64,000 nucleotides of DNA from Symsagittifera roscoffensis (GCF_963678635.1 NC_087062.1:85770890-85834889); one strand, 5' to 3'. Shown: positions 11,810-22,662, counted from the stretch's first letter. Translations and numbers: made by a program. Notes: generated by a model from the letters alone, not told the origin.

Positions 11810-11975
11810 AAGCTGCGTGTTTGGTCCTGGTATGGGCGATCATTTCCTTTTTTCTATCTTCAACCAATTGTTTTGAAATAAAGAAATTAGAATTGTGTTC
11901 TACAGCCAGATCGTTATATTTGCATTAGACAATCAGATGTTATCATCAGAGTTTTGGAATAAGAACGTTTGTGTT
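11810..11975 (+). repeat. Interspersed repeat R2, copy 1
   Basis: Paired with about 15735-15935. Both keep GGTA(T)GGGCGATC, 'CCTTTTTT', 'AACCAA/AACCAACT', 'AATAA.GAATT', 'TTATATTTG.ATTA' and CAATCAGATGTTATC in the same order. Copy 2 carries a short insertion in the middle. No ORF is conserved. Confidence 0.6.
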
Positions 11976-12085
11976 CCTAGCATATCCATTTTTGACACTA
12001 GCGATCAGCCTACTATATTAGTACGAACCTTCTTTTTTTCTAACCTAACTCGAAAATAAAAGTGTTCATTGAAAGTGGAAAGTGT

Positions 12086-12310
12086 TTTATTTGGTGGCAC
12101 TTTTGCTATAATCACGATCTAGCATTGGAAATTTTATAGCATCTGTTCTCTGCTTTATTTGTGGCTAGTGTTTGTAATGTATTAAGCTTGCGTGGCTGTA
12201 GTGCGTGATACTCATAATCTCTAGGTCGCAGTAGATCGCAGATCGAATCCAAGACATAGCCGAATATTTATTAATGCGATGCTTGTATCAACTTTTACTT
12301 ATTGCACTTA
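12086..12310 (+). repeat. SINE-like repeat S1, copy 2
   Basis: Second copy of the repeat at 3419-3760. It has ATTTGGTGGCAC, GCGTGGCTGTAGTG (box-A-like) and CAGATCGAATCC (box-B-like) at tRNA-like spacing. It follows closely behind repeat R2, so the two may be parts of one longer element. Confidence 0.5.
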
Positions 12311-12819
12311 ATAGAGCTAGTTTTTGTCATGTTCTCGATAGTGTTTCTAGACAACCAATCTTCTCGAGAACAAAGAAGTGTTCTTACCTTAGGTAGTGTT
12401 TTTACCTTAACTAGCCCTAAGGTAAAGCTGGTAAAAACAAAAAAGAAAACAAGATCAGCCAAATAAATTTTAGTGAGACAAAAATTTTAAAATTTAGTCA
12501 ATCTAACTGGGTTCACCTCACCAAAAATGGCGGTTTGTCAAACTAATTTTTGTTTAATCTTTCGAGAAGGGGTTTGCACATCAAAAGTTACTCAGGCAAG
12601 TTTTGGTTTGCGTTTCTCTAGCTTCGTTTTTTTTTTACCATTTTGACCACTTAAAGAATAATTTACTCAAAATTAGTTAAAAAACAGAAAAAAGCGTGCG
12701 CTTGGTGATAGTGCTAGGGTACTTATGAAATATTGAATTGTTATATAATTTGTAATTTACACTTGGTGTCTTATTGGGAAGCAGATTTTTTTCCCGTAAA
12801 CTACTTTTTTTTAAACTCA

Positions 12820-12930
12820 ACTTGATTTATTATCGAACTTCACAATTTCCGGGTTCCTTCCCACTTGGCCTAGCGGTAACGCCGTTGACCGTGCTCAATA
12901 AAGTCGAGGGTTCGGCTGGACCTTAGTTTT
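12820..12930 (+). repeat. tRNA-like repeat S2, copy 2
   Basis: Better preserved than the copy at 4090-4215: TGGCCTAGCGGTAACGCC is a good Pol III box A and GAGGGTTCG resembles box B. Flanking text is shared with copy 1, which marks it as a tRNA-derived SINE head. Confidence 0.5.
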
Positions 12931-13743
12931 GTTAGTATGTATGCCCTCACAAAAATTGTCGGTAAAAATTATATTGTCAGTTTTTCGTTTGTATGCTCAA
13001 TTTTTGTCGGCTTACTTGCCTCAGCATAGATTTTTCTTGTGCTGTAACCAACTTTCATTGCAGTTGAATCTTCGAGTGTTGTTTTTGTTATTTCAGGGAG
13101 GGGGATTTGAAACTTTTTAACTTTCTAAAATCAATTTTTCGGTTAACATATGTCTGCTCAAGATTTGTCGACTTAGTTCCCTCATCACGTTTTTTTCCTT
13201 GTTCTGCAAGCAATCATCACTGTATTCGCAAGTGCAAGTGTTGTTGGTTTTTTTAATCAGTGGAGACTCAAAACTAAGTCTTATGTTTTTTCAAAACATT
13301 TTTTTTCCGGCTCCTTGTGTCGGCTCTTACGTGGTCGGCTTTGTTTTTTTTTCTTTGTAAATTCTGTACCATTGCTAATTTCTAATCAAATGTCTGACAT
13401 GTTTGCCTAAAATTTATTTCTATCGAGAAATAACGAACTTTACATTTGGGTAGACGTAGTTTTTTTCATGTTTTTCATGATTTTTAAACTTTAAACCTCT
13501 TTGTAAACTTTAAAAACAATTGCTTCATTAATGAAACGCAGATCTTTATCACATCATAAGTCGTTAGCAACAAAAATTAGCCAGTTACTATTTGTTCCTC
13601 TGGCTGGCTTGTTTTTGATTTTCATTATGAATTTTGACAAAAGTTTTAGATGTGAGAAAACACGCTTTTTTCGAGCCGAAAGTTACTTCGCGTTTCTGCT
13701 GTCACGGTAATACTTATTGATTCTGTTGATTTGTTTTTGAGGG

Positions 13744-15088
13744 CTAATGGGTTGAATACTTGTCGAACTGACGTTCTATAACAGCTAATGCCTCTATAAG
13801 GGAACCAATAGTTTTGAGAACAAAGCAGACTTTTTGAAAGTCTGCATACTGTTTGAAGATGCTATCGTTACTCACGATAAAAGTTATCAGATTTCGGAAG
13901 CTTTTTTTGACATCGTAGGTAGTAGGCTCTCTTTTAAAGGGTAACCCAAGGACCAGATGAAACCGCAATAACACAAATAGCTCGTTAACTGCAAAAGAGT
14001 CTGGGGTTGTTGATATTTTTTTCTTTGTTAGTTTGTCATACATGAACTTGTCCTGTGAACTGACAAAAGCGCATTTAGGTTTATTGGGCCCATATGATTT
14101 TGTTAACGTAGTTATATTATCTGCCAGATAATTATAATTGCTTCAATGGCTAGGGTATCCATTGCGAAAATTGCCGTGTCTTTGATCGGAATGATAGTCA
14201 TTGCTCCCCAGTTTTCGAATCTCGTTTTGTGATTGTGCAGGTTGCTTGTTTTAAATTTGTTTGGATCACGTGCAGTTTTTGTCGGAAAATAGTAAAAAGC
14301 AATAGATATTTTTTATAACCGTTGTCTAACGCTCTGGTTGTTGGAGTATCAGTTCAAACATATGCATAATATGATATTGAAGATAAGATGAGTTTTAATC
14401 GAAAACATAATCATGCTCAGTCGAGGTAGGCGAGATATATGGTACTTTTTTTGTAGCCCGCTGCTGATAAAATTGGAAAACAACGTGCATATACTTGTTC
14501 AGCCTGTCCAGTTATCTTCGACTGTCTCCGGTCGTTTTTCGTCAGACTTGATTTCCCTCCTGGTCTTGAGATCCAGAATAGTCTTCGTGAATATCTTGGT
14601 AGTCGTCTTTCGTAATAATCAGCATAGTCATGGAAGCTCGATTGTTTGTTTTTATTTTAACAGTTACTGAACCTTTTTGCTTCAAGTGTTGAATGGAAGT
14701 TTCAACTCTCGATTGAATATGTAAGGTTTTTTGACTGCTCGCTGCAAAACCTGAATAAGATGAACTAAAAGATATATCGCATCTCGATGTCTTCATTGCA
14801 ATTGCTGACAACATTTTTTTAATTTGCTGAGATTGTACAATTTATTTTTCGTCATTGTTAGTTCTGTCGGCTTGTATCGGCTTAAGTTATTCGGCGAATA
14901 ATGAAGAGGTCTTGAACAGTAACGTTTTTGTTTTCTGGAAGCGGTGCCCTTGTACTTGTCAGGAACTTCCGCTAGTGAATTGTTCTCTTATTCGCCTGTT
15001 ATGCTTACCTGATCGGAATGTTTGTCGTTGGCATCTAATTTAGCCAAACTTGCTAGACGGTTCAAATCAGTTGTAAAGTCTTTGCATA
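13744..15088 (-). CDS. Partial multi-exon gene, product unrecognised
   Basis: Three coding-like exons fit together on the minus strand. Exon B, 15088-15009, follows a 'ctgag' acceptor, encodes a helical stretch (NRLASLAKLDAND) and ends CAG|GTAAGC. Exon C starts at 14826 after 'tctcag' in matching phase and stays open to TGA 14542; it is Ser/Thr/Lys-rich. Exon D, 14052-13744, follows 'gttcacag', encodes 102 residues beginning DKFMYDKLTKKK and ending FDKYSTH, then TAG. To join exon D in frame, exon C must end before its stop at a weak donor (near 14667 or 14547), so that join is uncertain. An upstream open stretch at about 15251-15520, also coding-like, may hold an earlier exon, but I could not find a phase-compatible donor. 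No domain is recognised. It could also be a decaying pseudogene. Confidence 0.45.
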
Positions 15089-15734
15089 CTCAGTTATGGA
15101 TTTGAAATACCTATTTTATAATTCAAAATCATGTTCTCGGATTTATCAGATCCTGTTTTTCGATTTTACGTTACTCTTGGCATGCGGGCAACAGTGATAC
15201 TGGCTCTTAAAAGTAAGTTTTTCAAATTTCAACCAGCTTTCATCAGGTTTTCAATGAAACGCTGAGATTGAAACAGAGGGTGAAATCGTGCTGTCATAAA
15301 AATACTTTCGAATGGAGAGTAAAAAATTTTCCCGGGCAATCAAATTGATCGCCAAATTTTCATGGAGTTGAATTAGTTTTTTCACGAGCGTTTTATAACG
15401 AGGGATTGTTTGATTGTAGTCGAAATTCCAGTTTAGATAATGTTGCAAAGTTAAGAAATGCAAAAGTAGCAGGAGTGAATATTTTGTGAAGTCCGATTTT
15501 TAAAATGCTTTTCAAGTTCGTGAATCAAAATAAAAGTCATCCTTATTAGATCAGAATTAGTAGTTAAGTAGAATAGTATTCAATTGCAGTTTTTTTGTTT
15601 GAAAGTTGTTAAGAAGTTTTTGTGTCAGTTTCAATCTAAATTAGTTACAGATTTTAATGTAAAATAGAAATTTGCTGAAAAACGCCACCGTATCTGTTGC
15701 TATAAGATAATTTCAAGTGTTTTATATGGGTATG

Positions 15735-15935
15735 TCTTTTTTTGCGGTGCGTCTTTTGTACTGGTAGGGCGATCCTTCCTTTTTTTATTTTAACCAACTC
15801 TTTTCAAATAAGGAATTGAGAATTGTTTTCAACAGCTAAAAGGAAATACATGATATATAATTTGTGCGGTTTTTTATTGTTATATTTGTATTAGCCAATC
15901 AGATGTTATCTGAGCTTTGAAAAATGAAATTGATT
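15735..15935 (+). repeat. Interspersed repeat R2, copy 2
   Basis: Second copy of the repeat at 11810-11975, with the same ordered words and an extra AT-rich insertion before TTATATTTG. It lies just upstream of the LTR element insertion site. Confidence 0.6.
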
Positions 15936-16214
15936 TTCCTGGAAGAAATTAAGTTATGCTGTAATAAGATAATTGCAAATGGCGTGAAAAATGGATCTGG
16001 AATATTTTTAAAAGTGGAGTCAGTTCACAGAGCAACATACTACACCATTTATTGATCCAGTTTTCTTATATATGGTTGTTTTTTTATCAAGTGCAACATA
16101 AATTATCAGTTGTGAGTAGTTCATTGTAAGTACGCTCCATGAAACTCTTAAAACCATTTTTTCTAAAATCAAATTTTTATTTGTTTTTCATAATTGCATA
16201 TTTTAAGTGCAAAT

Positions 16215-16624
16215 TGAGTTATGACTGGAGTGTATAACTCATAGAGTAATTTCGGATAGGGTACACCGTCTGCTCGTCACGCTATCTTATTTTCGGCCGG
16301 ATAGATTCGTGCAACTTCTTAGTCTAATACCGATCCTAATCTTACTCTTATACTATCTAGTCTCAGGTTGTTTAACTAGTCTCTGCTAGGCTCAATAGAT
16401 CTAGGGTATACTGGTTTATTGCGGCTGCTGAAGTACTCGGGAGAGTCCAACTAATTTCTAAGTTAAATTCAAATCTCTCTGGTGCTGAAATTACAAGTAA
16501 CTTCAGCACTTACAAATAAGTGGGTTGTTAGTTAGATGGATCGTGATTGGTTAATATTAAATACTTTACATTGGTAAAACATTTAATTTATCCAATCATA
16601 AAATATAGTTTAGATCAGGTTCCA
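16215..16624 (-). repeat. 3' LTR of the giant element
   Basis: Direct repeat of 34707-35116 with the same TG...CA ends. The adjoining internal sequence in element orientation is ACCCGGATGGG. This is a short purine-biased stretch in the polypurine-tract position, but it is weak. Confidence 0.97.
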
Positions 16625-18242
16625 CCCATCCGGGTTTTACAGAGTTTTTTAGAACAGTTCTTCTGTAATTCGGAGGATGGATGATGGACGTTGGTATTTG
16701 GCAAACATCATAATTTTCTTCCGCTTCTTCTTTGTTAAAGAAGTTCCAGGAAGCTGGAGTTAGGGACATAAGACGTTGTGTCTTCTTGTGACAACGACTG
16801 AGTCTTTGCAACAAAATCAATTCTGATTTCAGAATGGTTGGCTATGTCAGGTTTTTCTGTTCTTCGTGGAGAACTTCTTTTGTGTCTGATCTAGCTTGGG
16901 AATGGCGTGGAGATTGTGCGTGGAGGGGATGCCTGGTTACTCGGATCTGTACGTACACTTGAATCATCGAGGTGGTCATTGGTCTAGTTCAATGAAGTCC
17001 TTTTCTGCGAAGTCAAGTCGTACTCTAAATCCTTTGAGTTGTGATTGTGAGCGGCATATCGATTGTAGTTGGTCATTCTCTCTCGAGTGTAGTGGGATCG
17101 TTTTGTCTCTTGATGTTCGTCCTTGATGTTGTATTCTGATCTATGTATTGCATAATATAATTTACATTTTATAAAACTTTTATTAGTTTAATATTTTTTA
17201 ATTATGATTTTAGTTAGTTGTTTTCACAAAAGCTTTTTGTTTTAGTTCGGTTATTTTGAAGAGTTACTCACCCTTGAGTAGCTCTTATTAAAAATAGGAG
17301 TGTGGTCACAAAGCGTGGATGTAGCGCGGTGGGTTAGGCCGGCTATAGAGCATGCTCAGGACGTCCTCTTCTGGTGGGTTAGGCCAGGAGTGGGAGTATG
17401 ATTTCATGCGGTTTTTGTGAGGGGTCCTGTTATGTGATAACGTTTTATGTTGGGTTTGTTGTGGTCTTTCTTATGTCTTGTTGGTTATGTCCTTTTTCCA
17501 AAAATCAAATTGTTTGTGGTATGGGTTTGTCTTTCGACTTTTTTGTGTTTTATTATTTCTTTCTGAGACTTTATAATAGTCTTCAAAAGAATAATTTATC
17601 CAGTTTTAAACTGGGTTAATCCGGTTTGGGTACCGTTGGTTTCCTTTTCTTAGTCATGCTGTTATTCTATGATTTGTGGTATTTAGTAAGCTGCGTTGGT
17701 TAGTTTTGTTTAATATATGATTCCTTTCCAACCGGGTTAAAGGAAAGTTTGAAACATGTTATTTTATGTTAGAGTTGTTGAGTGTGAAAACTTGAAACTG
17801 AAATTCATTATTTTAAACAATTCTTCGTGGGCGAGCTGTGCGAGTGTGGATAGAATTTCTGTGCGAATGAATGAAAATATCAAAAGGTTAGTACTGCATT
17901 TGCATTTTATCAATTTATTGCATAGAATTTGGAAATTTACTGCTAGGTATGTGGGAATTTTAAGTTACAAATTTTCATCATAATTAGATTTACTGCTTGT
18001 GGGGAAAATTTTATAAATGAATTTACTGCATTGGTATTAAATTTATAAATTTATAAGTGTAAGAGATAAATAGAATTTTTGAAAATTGTTTGATGAAATT
18101 TGCGATTTTTATTTGTCTTTTGTGGTTTTTGTAGGTGATTGTTCGGATGAAGGCTAAAAATCTAAAGAAAACATGGATAAAGAATGGTGAGTTTTTAATA
18201 TTGTAATTAGTTAGTAATATTCATTTAATTCATACCTACCTG
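16625..18242 (-). other. 3' non-coding stretch of the giant element with coding-like fragments
   Basis: No long ORF. Between about 17150 and 16600 the minus strand shows short coding-like stretches in more than one frame (HYTRERMTNYNRYAAHNHN, PTSIIHPPNYRRTVLKN), split by single stops. One 74-codon frame runs into the LTR. These could be an eroded ORF or a spliced 3' exon. A GTGGGTTAGGCC word occurs twice, near 17328 and 17371. 17170-18240 is AT-rich with nothing recognised. Confidence 0.45.
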
Positions 18243-20048
18243 TTAGTCGTCCGGGAAAAAACCGTGGGGGAAGATGTCGTGAATTAGTTCTGAAGTTGTT
18301 AGTAGTTTAGCTAAGATGCGGATGATATTTTTAGTCTGAAGTAGTGGCCAAACCAATTGAAGTGCCTTAATGGTGGTTAGTTCTTCAGTACCAACTGCAA
18401 ACTCATAAGGTGTGTTTTGGATTAAGTTATATAATTTGTGATTAAATTTAGTGTTGTGGATGAATTCTAATATTGGGATTTCTATAGGTTGTACAAACTC
18501 GTGCGGGATAAGGAAGGGTCGGGATTCTTCGGCGTTGAAGGTCTTGGTGATGGGACAGAAGATGTACATTTGGGTTATGGGGTCATAATTACGAAGAATA
18601 CCATGGAGGTTAGTATCTTTAATACAATATGTGAAATTTAGGAAATATGGTGAAGTGTATTTTGAATTAATGAATTGAAAACGATGGTGTGGTTGTCTAG
18701 AGGGTGTGTGTAGGTCAAAGTGATTTTGGATGAAACGATAATAACTGTATGTGTGGGTTTGTTTAGTGCGCAACATAATATCGTGTGAGCAGTGCAAATC
18801 TCTTTCGTGTGGTGCAAGGAAATGAAAGGTTAGTGAAAATATTTGGAAGCGTTCTTTAAAACTTTCGTATGCTTGTGTGTCTGTTAGTGCTTCTGAAATA
18901 ATGTGATCAAACTTTCGGTCGAAGATGTTTAGTGTAAATACATATGGTGTCTTGATGAAAAATTTCTCGGTGATTTGTGGATTAGCGAATCGATCGTCGT
19001 CTAAGAATTGATCTTGGTTAGCTCTGATGATGTTGTGATCATAGTGTTCTAGTGTATATTCGTTAGCTCTAGGTGCAGTGTGTATTTTTAGTGATTTTTT
19101 ATATCCAACGTAAGTAAATTGTCTAGCGGTTAGTGGTGTAGTTAGTCGATATAGCATGTCCTTATTTCGTTCTATATCGATGTGAGTGCTGGATAAAGGT
19201 AAGCAAAGAGGGTTAGTCAAATGATAGTATGAGGTCCAAGAGAGAGTGGGCATTAAAACGTATTCATCTACAAAGTTGCGTGTTTCGTTAGTGTCGTGAG
19301 GGGTGTTTAAGGTGTATTGTGGGAATGAGGGTAAGGTGATGGCTAAAAATTCTTTTGTGTTAGTATGCTTGGGGTGGTTGATGTATTCACGGGCTGTTCC
19401 TGGTTTTGCTGGGAAAGGATGGTTGGGGAACTTTCTTTTAAAAGTGCGATAAGCTCTATTAGTGTTGAGTGAAGATATAGTGGATGTGGATGACGGTGTT
19501 AATGATTTAGTATAATTTGAAGAGGGTGTAGGGGTAGGGGGGTTGGATGAATTTATAGTGGAGGAGATTTGGTTTATCGTTGGGGTATTAAGGTGGTAGG
19601 GTTGTTGTTGGAGGGTAATAAAATTATCTAGCTCTGGGGAGATTCGGGGGGTGTCTGGAGAATGAGATGATTGGTCAGAATGGTAGGAGGAGTAGGTTGG
19701 GGTAACTTGGGAAGCAAAAGAGGGTGTGGAAGTGATTGGGTCAGGGTTATTGGATAATATGGGTTGAAAAGGGGGTTGAGAAAATTTAGAATGGTTATGA
19801 AAATTATTGGATGGAGATGGTTCTGAGTCGGCAAATTCATCGGGGGTTTCAATATTCGGGTTATTGAGTTGTGAGATGGAGTATAAAACTGAAATTTGTG
19901 AGTTAGTGTCGGAATTCATGCCTGATGTTATATTACTAGATGGGAAATCGGGTGGCGGAAAAGCAAAAAGTGGTATTATTGGGATTGGAGAGGTAAGATT
20001 GGTTGGGTGGGAATTTGATCGGTGTAGTGATCCAAGTTGGCGGCTCAT
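18243..20048 (-). CDS. 3'-terminal 601-aa ORF, unknown function
   Basis: ATG 20048 lies in the ATGA overlap with the upstream glycoprotein-like ORF, so translation may be coupled. The first 200 residues are low-complexity Pro/Ser/Thr/Asn-rich. From about residue 200 on the sequence becomes ordered, with many aromatics and His (YRTFKRKFPNHPF, PTLSWTSYYHLTNP, ERDLHCSHDIMLR, YRFIQNHFDLH), which suggests a folded domain. There is no signal peptide, membrane span or recognised motif. It is the last long ORF before the 3' LTR, a position where complex retroviruses keep accessory genes; that is an analogy, not homology. Confidence 0.7.
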   Translation of the reverse strand: MSRQLGSLHRSNSHPTNLTSPIPIIPLFAFPPPDFPSSNITSGMNSDTNSQISVLYSISQLNNPNIETPDEFADSEPSPSNNFHNHSKFSQPPFQPILSNNPDPITSTPSFASQVTPTYSSYHSDQSSHSPDTPRISPELDNFITLQQQPYHLNTPTINQISSTINSSNPPTPTPSSNYTKSLTPSSTSTISSLNTNRAYRTFKRKFPNHPFPAKPGTAREYINHPKHTNTKEFLAITLPSFPQYTLNTPHDTNETRNFVDEYVLMPTLSWTSYYHLTNPLCLPLSSTHIDIERNKDMLYRLTTPLTARQFTYVGYKKSLKIHTAPRANEYTLEHYDHNIIRANQDQFLDDDRFANPQITEKFFIKTPYVFTLNIFDRKFDHIISEALTDTQAYESFKERFQIFSLTFHFLAPHERDLHCSHDIMLRTKQTHTYSYYRFIQNHFDLHTPSRQPHHRFQFINSKYTSPYFLNFTYCIKDTNLHGILRNYDPITQMYIFCPITKTFNAEESRPFLIPHEFVQPIEIPILEFIHNTKFNHKLYNLIQNTPYEFAVGTEELTTIKALQLVWPLLQTKNIIRILAKLLTTSELIHDIFPHGFFPDD

Positions 20049-21574
20049 CGTGGGCTAAAAAAATTATTATTTTGAGATTGAAAAGCGGTGGTATGGGGTT
20101 GTTCAATAATTTGTTCATAAGTATTATCATCTTGTGATTGGTGTGTCATTATATGTTGGATGGGACTTTGTGATGTGGTGAGTCGAAAATTTGGATTATG
20201 TGTGATTGCTAAATTTCGAAAATTTCGTGGGACTAGGGATAGTGGATGGTTATGTGGTAGGGGTGGTAATTGTGGTGCCGTTGGCGTTATGTCTACATTG
20301 TTATGTTCTTCGTCGTATGTGTTTTGTCGTGTTGCTATTTTTGTGTTGTATTCTTTTATTTGTGCGTCTAAAAGAATTTTGTTTATAGATGTAGAAAAAA
20401 TTCCAAAAAATCCTGCAAAGAGTATGCGTGCTACGCTTGCTTGTCTGTTTACTTGTGTGTGTATAGCACATGTGTTGTAAATTCCTTTTAAAAGTGAGAA
20501 AAGAAATCCAATAAAGTTAAACATTGCGTATAAAATAGTCAATTTTTCTAAGATGTAGTAGGGCCATCCTAGAAAATCAAGGATTTCATTTTTGAGTGTA
20601 ACAAAACTAAAAATGTTAATTGGTGATATATCTTGGGGACGGTATTTTTCACCGTTTAGATATATATAATCTTTAATGTCTTTAAAATATCCGCTATAGT
20701 CTTGCGTGTAGATATCGGCAAATCCTGCGGTTTCTGCAAGTTTGCGTAAGTTTTGGTCAATTGATTGCCTTTGTATAGTGTCCATTTGTGTTAATAATTC
20801 TTGGAATTGTTGTGTTCTAATGTGATGTTGAATATCTGATTTTGAATATATTCCTATTGATTGTAAGTCTATATTTGGGTTTCGAGCAATAGCGCGAATG
20901 CTTTCTGGTGAAAATTTTTTGAGTGATTGCATTAATGTGGGATATGGAGTGAGAAGATAGTATTTATTTTCATCAGGGTTTAGTTGTACTACATTGTGGC
21001 TGTTTTCTGATCCACATGGGACTGCGGTATCCCAGAAATAGGTTCTTCGTGAAAGTGTATCCACGAAATGTACTTTATTCTTATAAAAGATAGGGATTCT
21101 TTTATAACATCGTTTATCTTCAAAAACGTATAGTGGTGATACTTTTTTAGTACAAGTATAAAACCATAAGATGTTTCCTTCATAGTCTAAAAAATTTGAT
21201 CTATTTCCTGATAGTAAATATCCTGCGTAGGGTATTTTTAATACTGCTAGTGCAAGTGATTGTAATATTTGTGTTCTTTCTAATTCGCATAGTTGGTGTA
21301 GTGTTTCTAATTCGGAGAGTGACATTTCTTGAAAAATTCGGCTAATTGTATAGTCTAGTTTCATATCTAGATGAATATCATAGTGGATATTACCGAAATA
21401 TGTTGTATTCATTAGTGATAACTCTTGTAAGCGTGTGCTTCTGGTGTCATAAGGTTTTAGATGTCCACCAGGTTGTCCGTTGCTTTTTTCAAAATTTACT
21501 GGTATATAGGATGTTCCTTCGTTTGGAGGATGACCTGTGGCATATGGGTCAATTTTTATTTTTCTAGTGGTCAT
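20045..21574 (-). CDS. Envelope-like glycoprotein ORF, C-terminal half (membrane)
   Basis: 509 codons from ATG 21574. Mid-protein there is a Cys-bearing beta-rich block (LWFYTCTKK, EDKRCYKRIPIFYKNKVHFVD, AVPCGSEN), followed by a helical region and then a hydrophobic span at about residues 355-380 (LTILYAMFNFIGFLFSLL) with a further hydrophobic stretch (VARILFAGFFGIFS). A long Pro/His/Gln-rich tail follows. Together with the preceding ORF this has the outline of an ectodomain-stalk-anchor glycoprotein. No furin-like site is obvious between the halves. The ORF ends in TGA 20047-20045, overlapping the next ATG as ATGA. Confidence 0.6.
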   Translation of the reverse strand: MTTRKIKIDPYATGHPPNEGTSYIPVNFEKSNGQPGGHLKPYDTRSTRLQELSLMNTTYFGNIHYDIHLDMKLDYTISRIFQEMSLSELETLHQLCELERTQILQSLALAVLKIPYAGYLLSGNRSNFLDYEGNILWFYTCTKKVSPLYVFEDKRCYKRIPIFYKNKVHFVDTLSRRTYFWDTAVPCGSENSHNVVQLNPDENKYYLLTPYPTLMQSLKKFSPESIRAIARNPNIDLQSIGIYSKSDIQHHIRTQQFQELLTQMDTIQRQSIDQNLRKLAETAGFADIYTQDYSGYFKDIKDYIYLNGEKYRPQDISPINIFSFVTLKNEILDFLGWPYYILEKLTILYAMFNFIGFLFSLLKGIYNTCAIHTQVNRQASVARILFAGFFGIFSTSINKILLDAQIKEYNTKIATRQNTYDEEHNNVDITPTAPQLPPLPHNHPLSLVPRNFRNLAITHNPNFRLTTSQSPIQHIMTHQSQDDNTYEQIIEQPHTTAFQSQNNNFFSPR

Positions 21575-21597
21575 GTCGAATCCTTTTTCGTATTCAA

Positions 21598-22662
21598 CTA
21601 ATATTTCAGAGTATTGTGTTCTGTGAAGTGGATTCCTATATTTAATGCAAGTTCTGTTTCTTGATATATTTGAAAACGTGTCAATTTTTTTTCTATATTG
21701 TGTATGTTTCTAAAATTAGTACTTTGTTTTCGTGATGGATGTACTTGTTCATATGGAATTGATTGTATAAAGTATTTTTCGTGAAATTTTATCATACGAG
21801 CGTGTATTCTTGCTACTTGAAATGTTGTACATGTGTCTTCGGGGAACCAAACAATTGTTGCTTGTGTTCTCGTTGTAGGGTCACAATAGCCTTGATCATT
21901 TTTACAAGGTAATCGGATTCCTTGATAGATCATTGTATTATCTGATAAATCTCGTGTGAGTTGTATTTTTTCGAGTTGTATTTTCCAATCGAAAAACATT
22001 ATTTCTTGGTATCCTTTATTTTTTGTGTCTGCTTTGCAGTTTGATGGGTTATTTATACCAATGTGTGGTATCCAATGTTTATCGTGTAGGTCATAGGTTA
22101 ATCGTCCGTGTGCGCCGTTATACGGGTATTTGTCGTCTAGTTTTATATGTCCTTGGTGTCTTTCAAGTTGTGATTGATGTACGGAGTCTGAAAAAACTTG
22201 AAAGTTAACTAACTTTCTTTCGGAGTTTTTATTTTGTGTGATGTTTAGTCTAAGTAATTCATTTTTACAATCGTCGGGATTGAGATGTAAAAGACGTTCT
22301 ATATTACTTTGATAGAATGATTCATGGTCAAGTCGGTTTTTGTTTCCGTTTGAGACTTGTGAACAGTGTACTTTCTTTTCGGAAAATGTTGCTGTGAATT
22401 TATAACCTGTAACTGTTGTTGCTCGGGCTTTTGAATATAGTGTTGCTATTACATTTGTTGTTTCTATAGCTTGTGGTTCTGTTTCACATTGTGATACTTG
22501 ATTTATTGCATATTTGTGTAGTGTTTTTTGTTCATTTTCTTCACAATCGTAATGTGTTACTAACAAATCTTGTGGTCCTGTACGGGGGGAAGGGTTTATG
22601 TTTTGATTTGAGATTACTAGAAAAAGGAGTTGGAGAAAAATTAATAATTTTAGAATATACAT
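21598..22662 (-). CDS. Envelope-like glycoprotein ORF, N-terminal half (signal peptide)
   Basis: 354 codons from ATG 22662 to a stop at 21600-21598. Residues 3-17 form a clear signal peptide core (LKLLIFLQLLFLVIS). The ectodomain has several Cys residues (YDCEENE, VSQCETEP, NPDDCKNEL, GYCDPTTR, EDTCTTFQ) and N-glycosylation sequons. The spacing recalls surface glycoproteins of invertebrate envelope-bearing elements, though I cannot confirm this without a search. There is no membrane anchor, so it would be secreted unless joined to the next ORF. The following frame is open and coding-like upstream of its own ATG, across the end of this ORF, which points to one ancestral gene with a frame change. 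Confidence 0.65.
   Translation of the reverse strand: MYILKLLIFLQLLFLVISNQNINPSPRTGPQDLLVTHYDCEENEQKTLHKYAINQVSQCETEPQAIETTNVIATLYSKARATTVTGYKFTATFSEKKVHCSQVSNGNKNRLDHESFYQSNIERLLHLNPDDCKNELLRLNITQNKNSERKLVNFQVFSDSVHQSQLERHQGHIKLDDKYPYNGAHGRLTYDLHDKHWIPHIGINNPSNCKADTKNKGYQEIMFFDWKIQLEKIQLTRDLSDNTMIYQGIRLPCKNDQGYCDPTTRTQATIVWFPEDTCTTFQVARIHARMIKFHEKYFIQSIPYEQVHPSRKQSTNFRNIHNIEKKLTRFQIYQETELALNIGIHFTEHNTLKY

Larger units (their letters stand above)
11085..13743. other. Intergenic repeats downstream of the UBX gene
   Basis: No gene is supported. The stretch contains repeat pairs listed separately (about 11810-11975, 12086-12310, 12820-12930). No AATAAA is evident close to the UBX stop codon; the nearest clear AATAAA is near 11877, inside a repeat. 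Confidence 0.5.
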
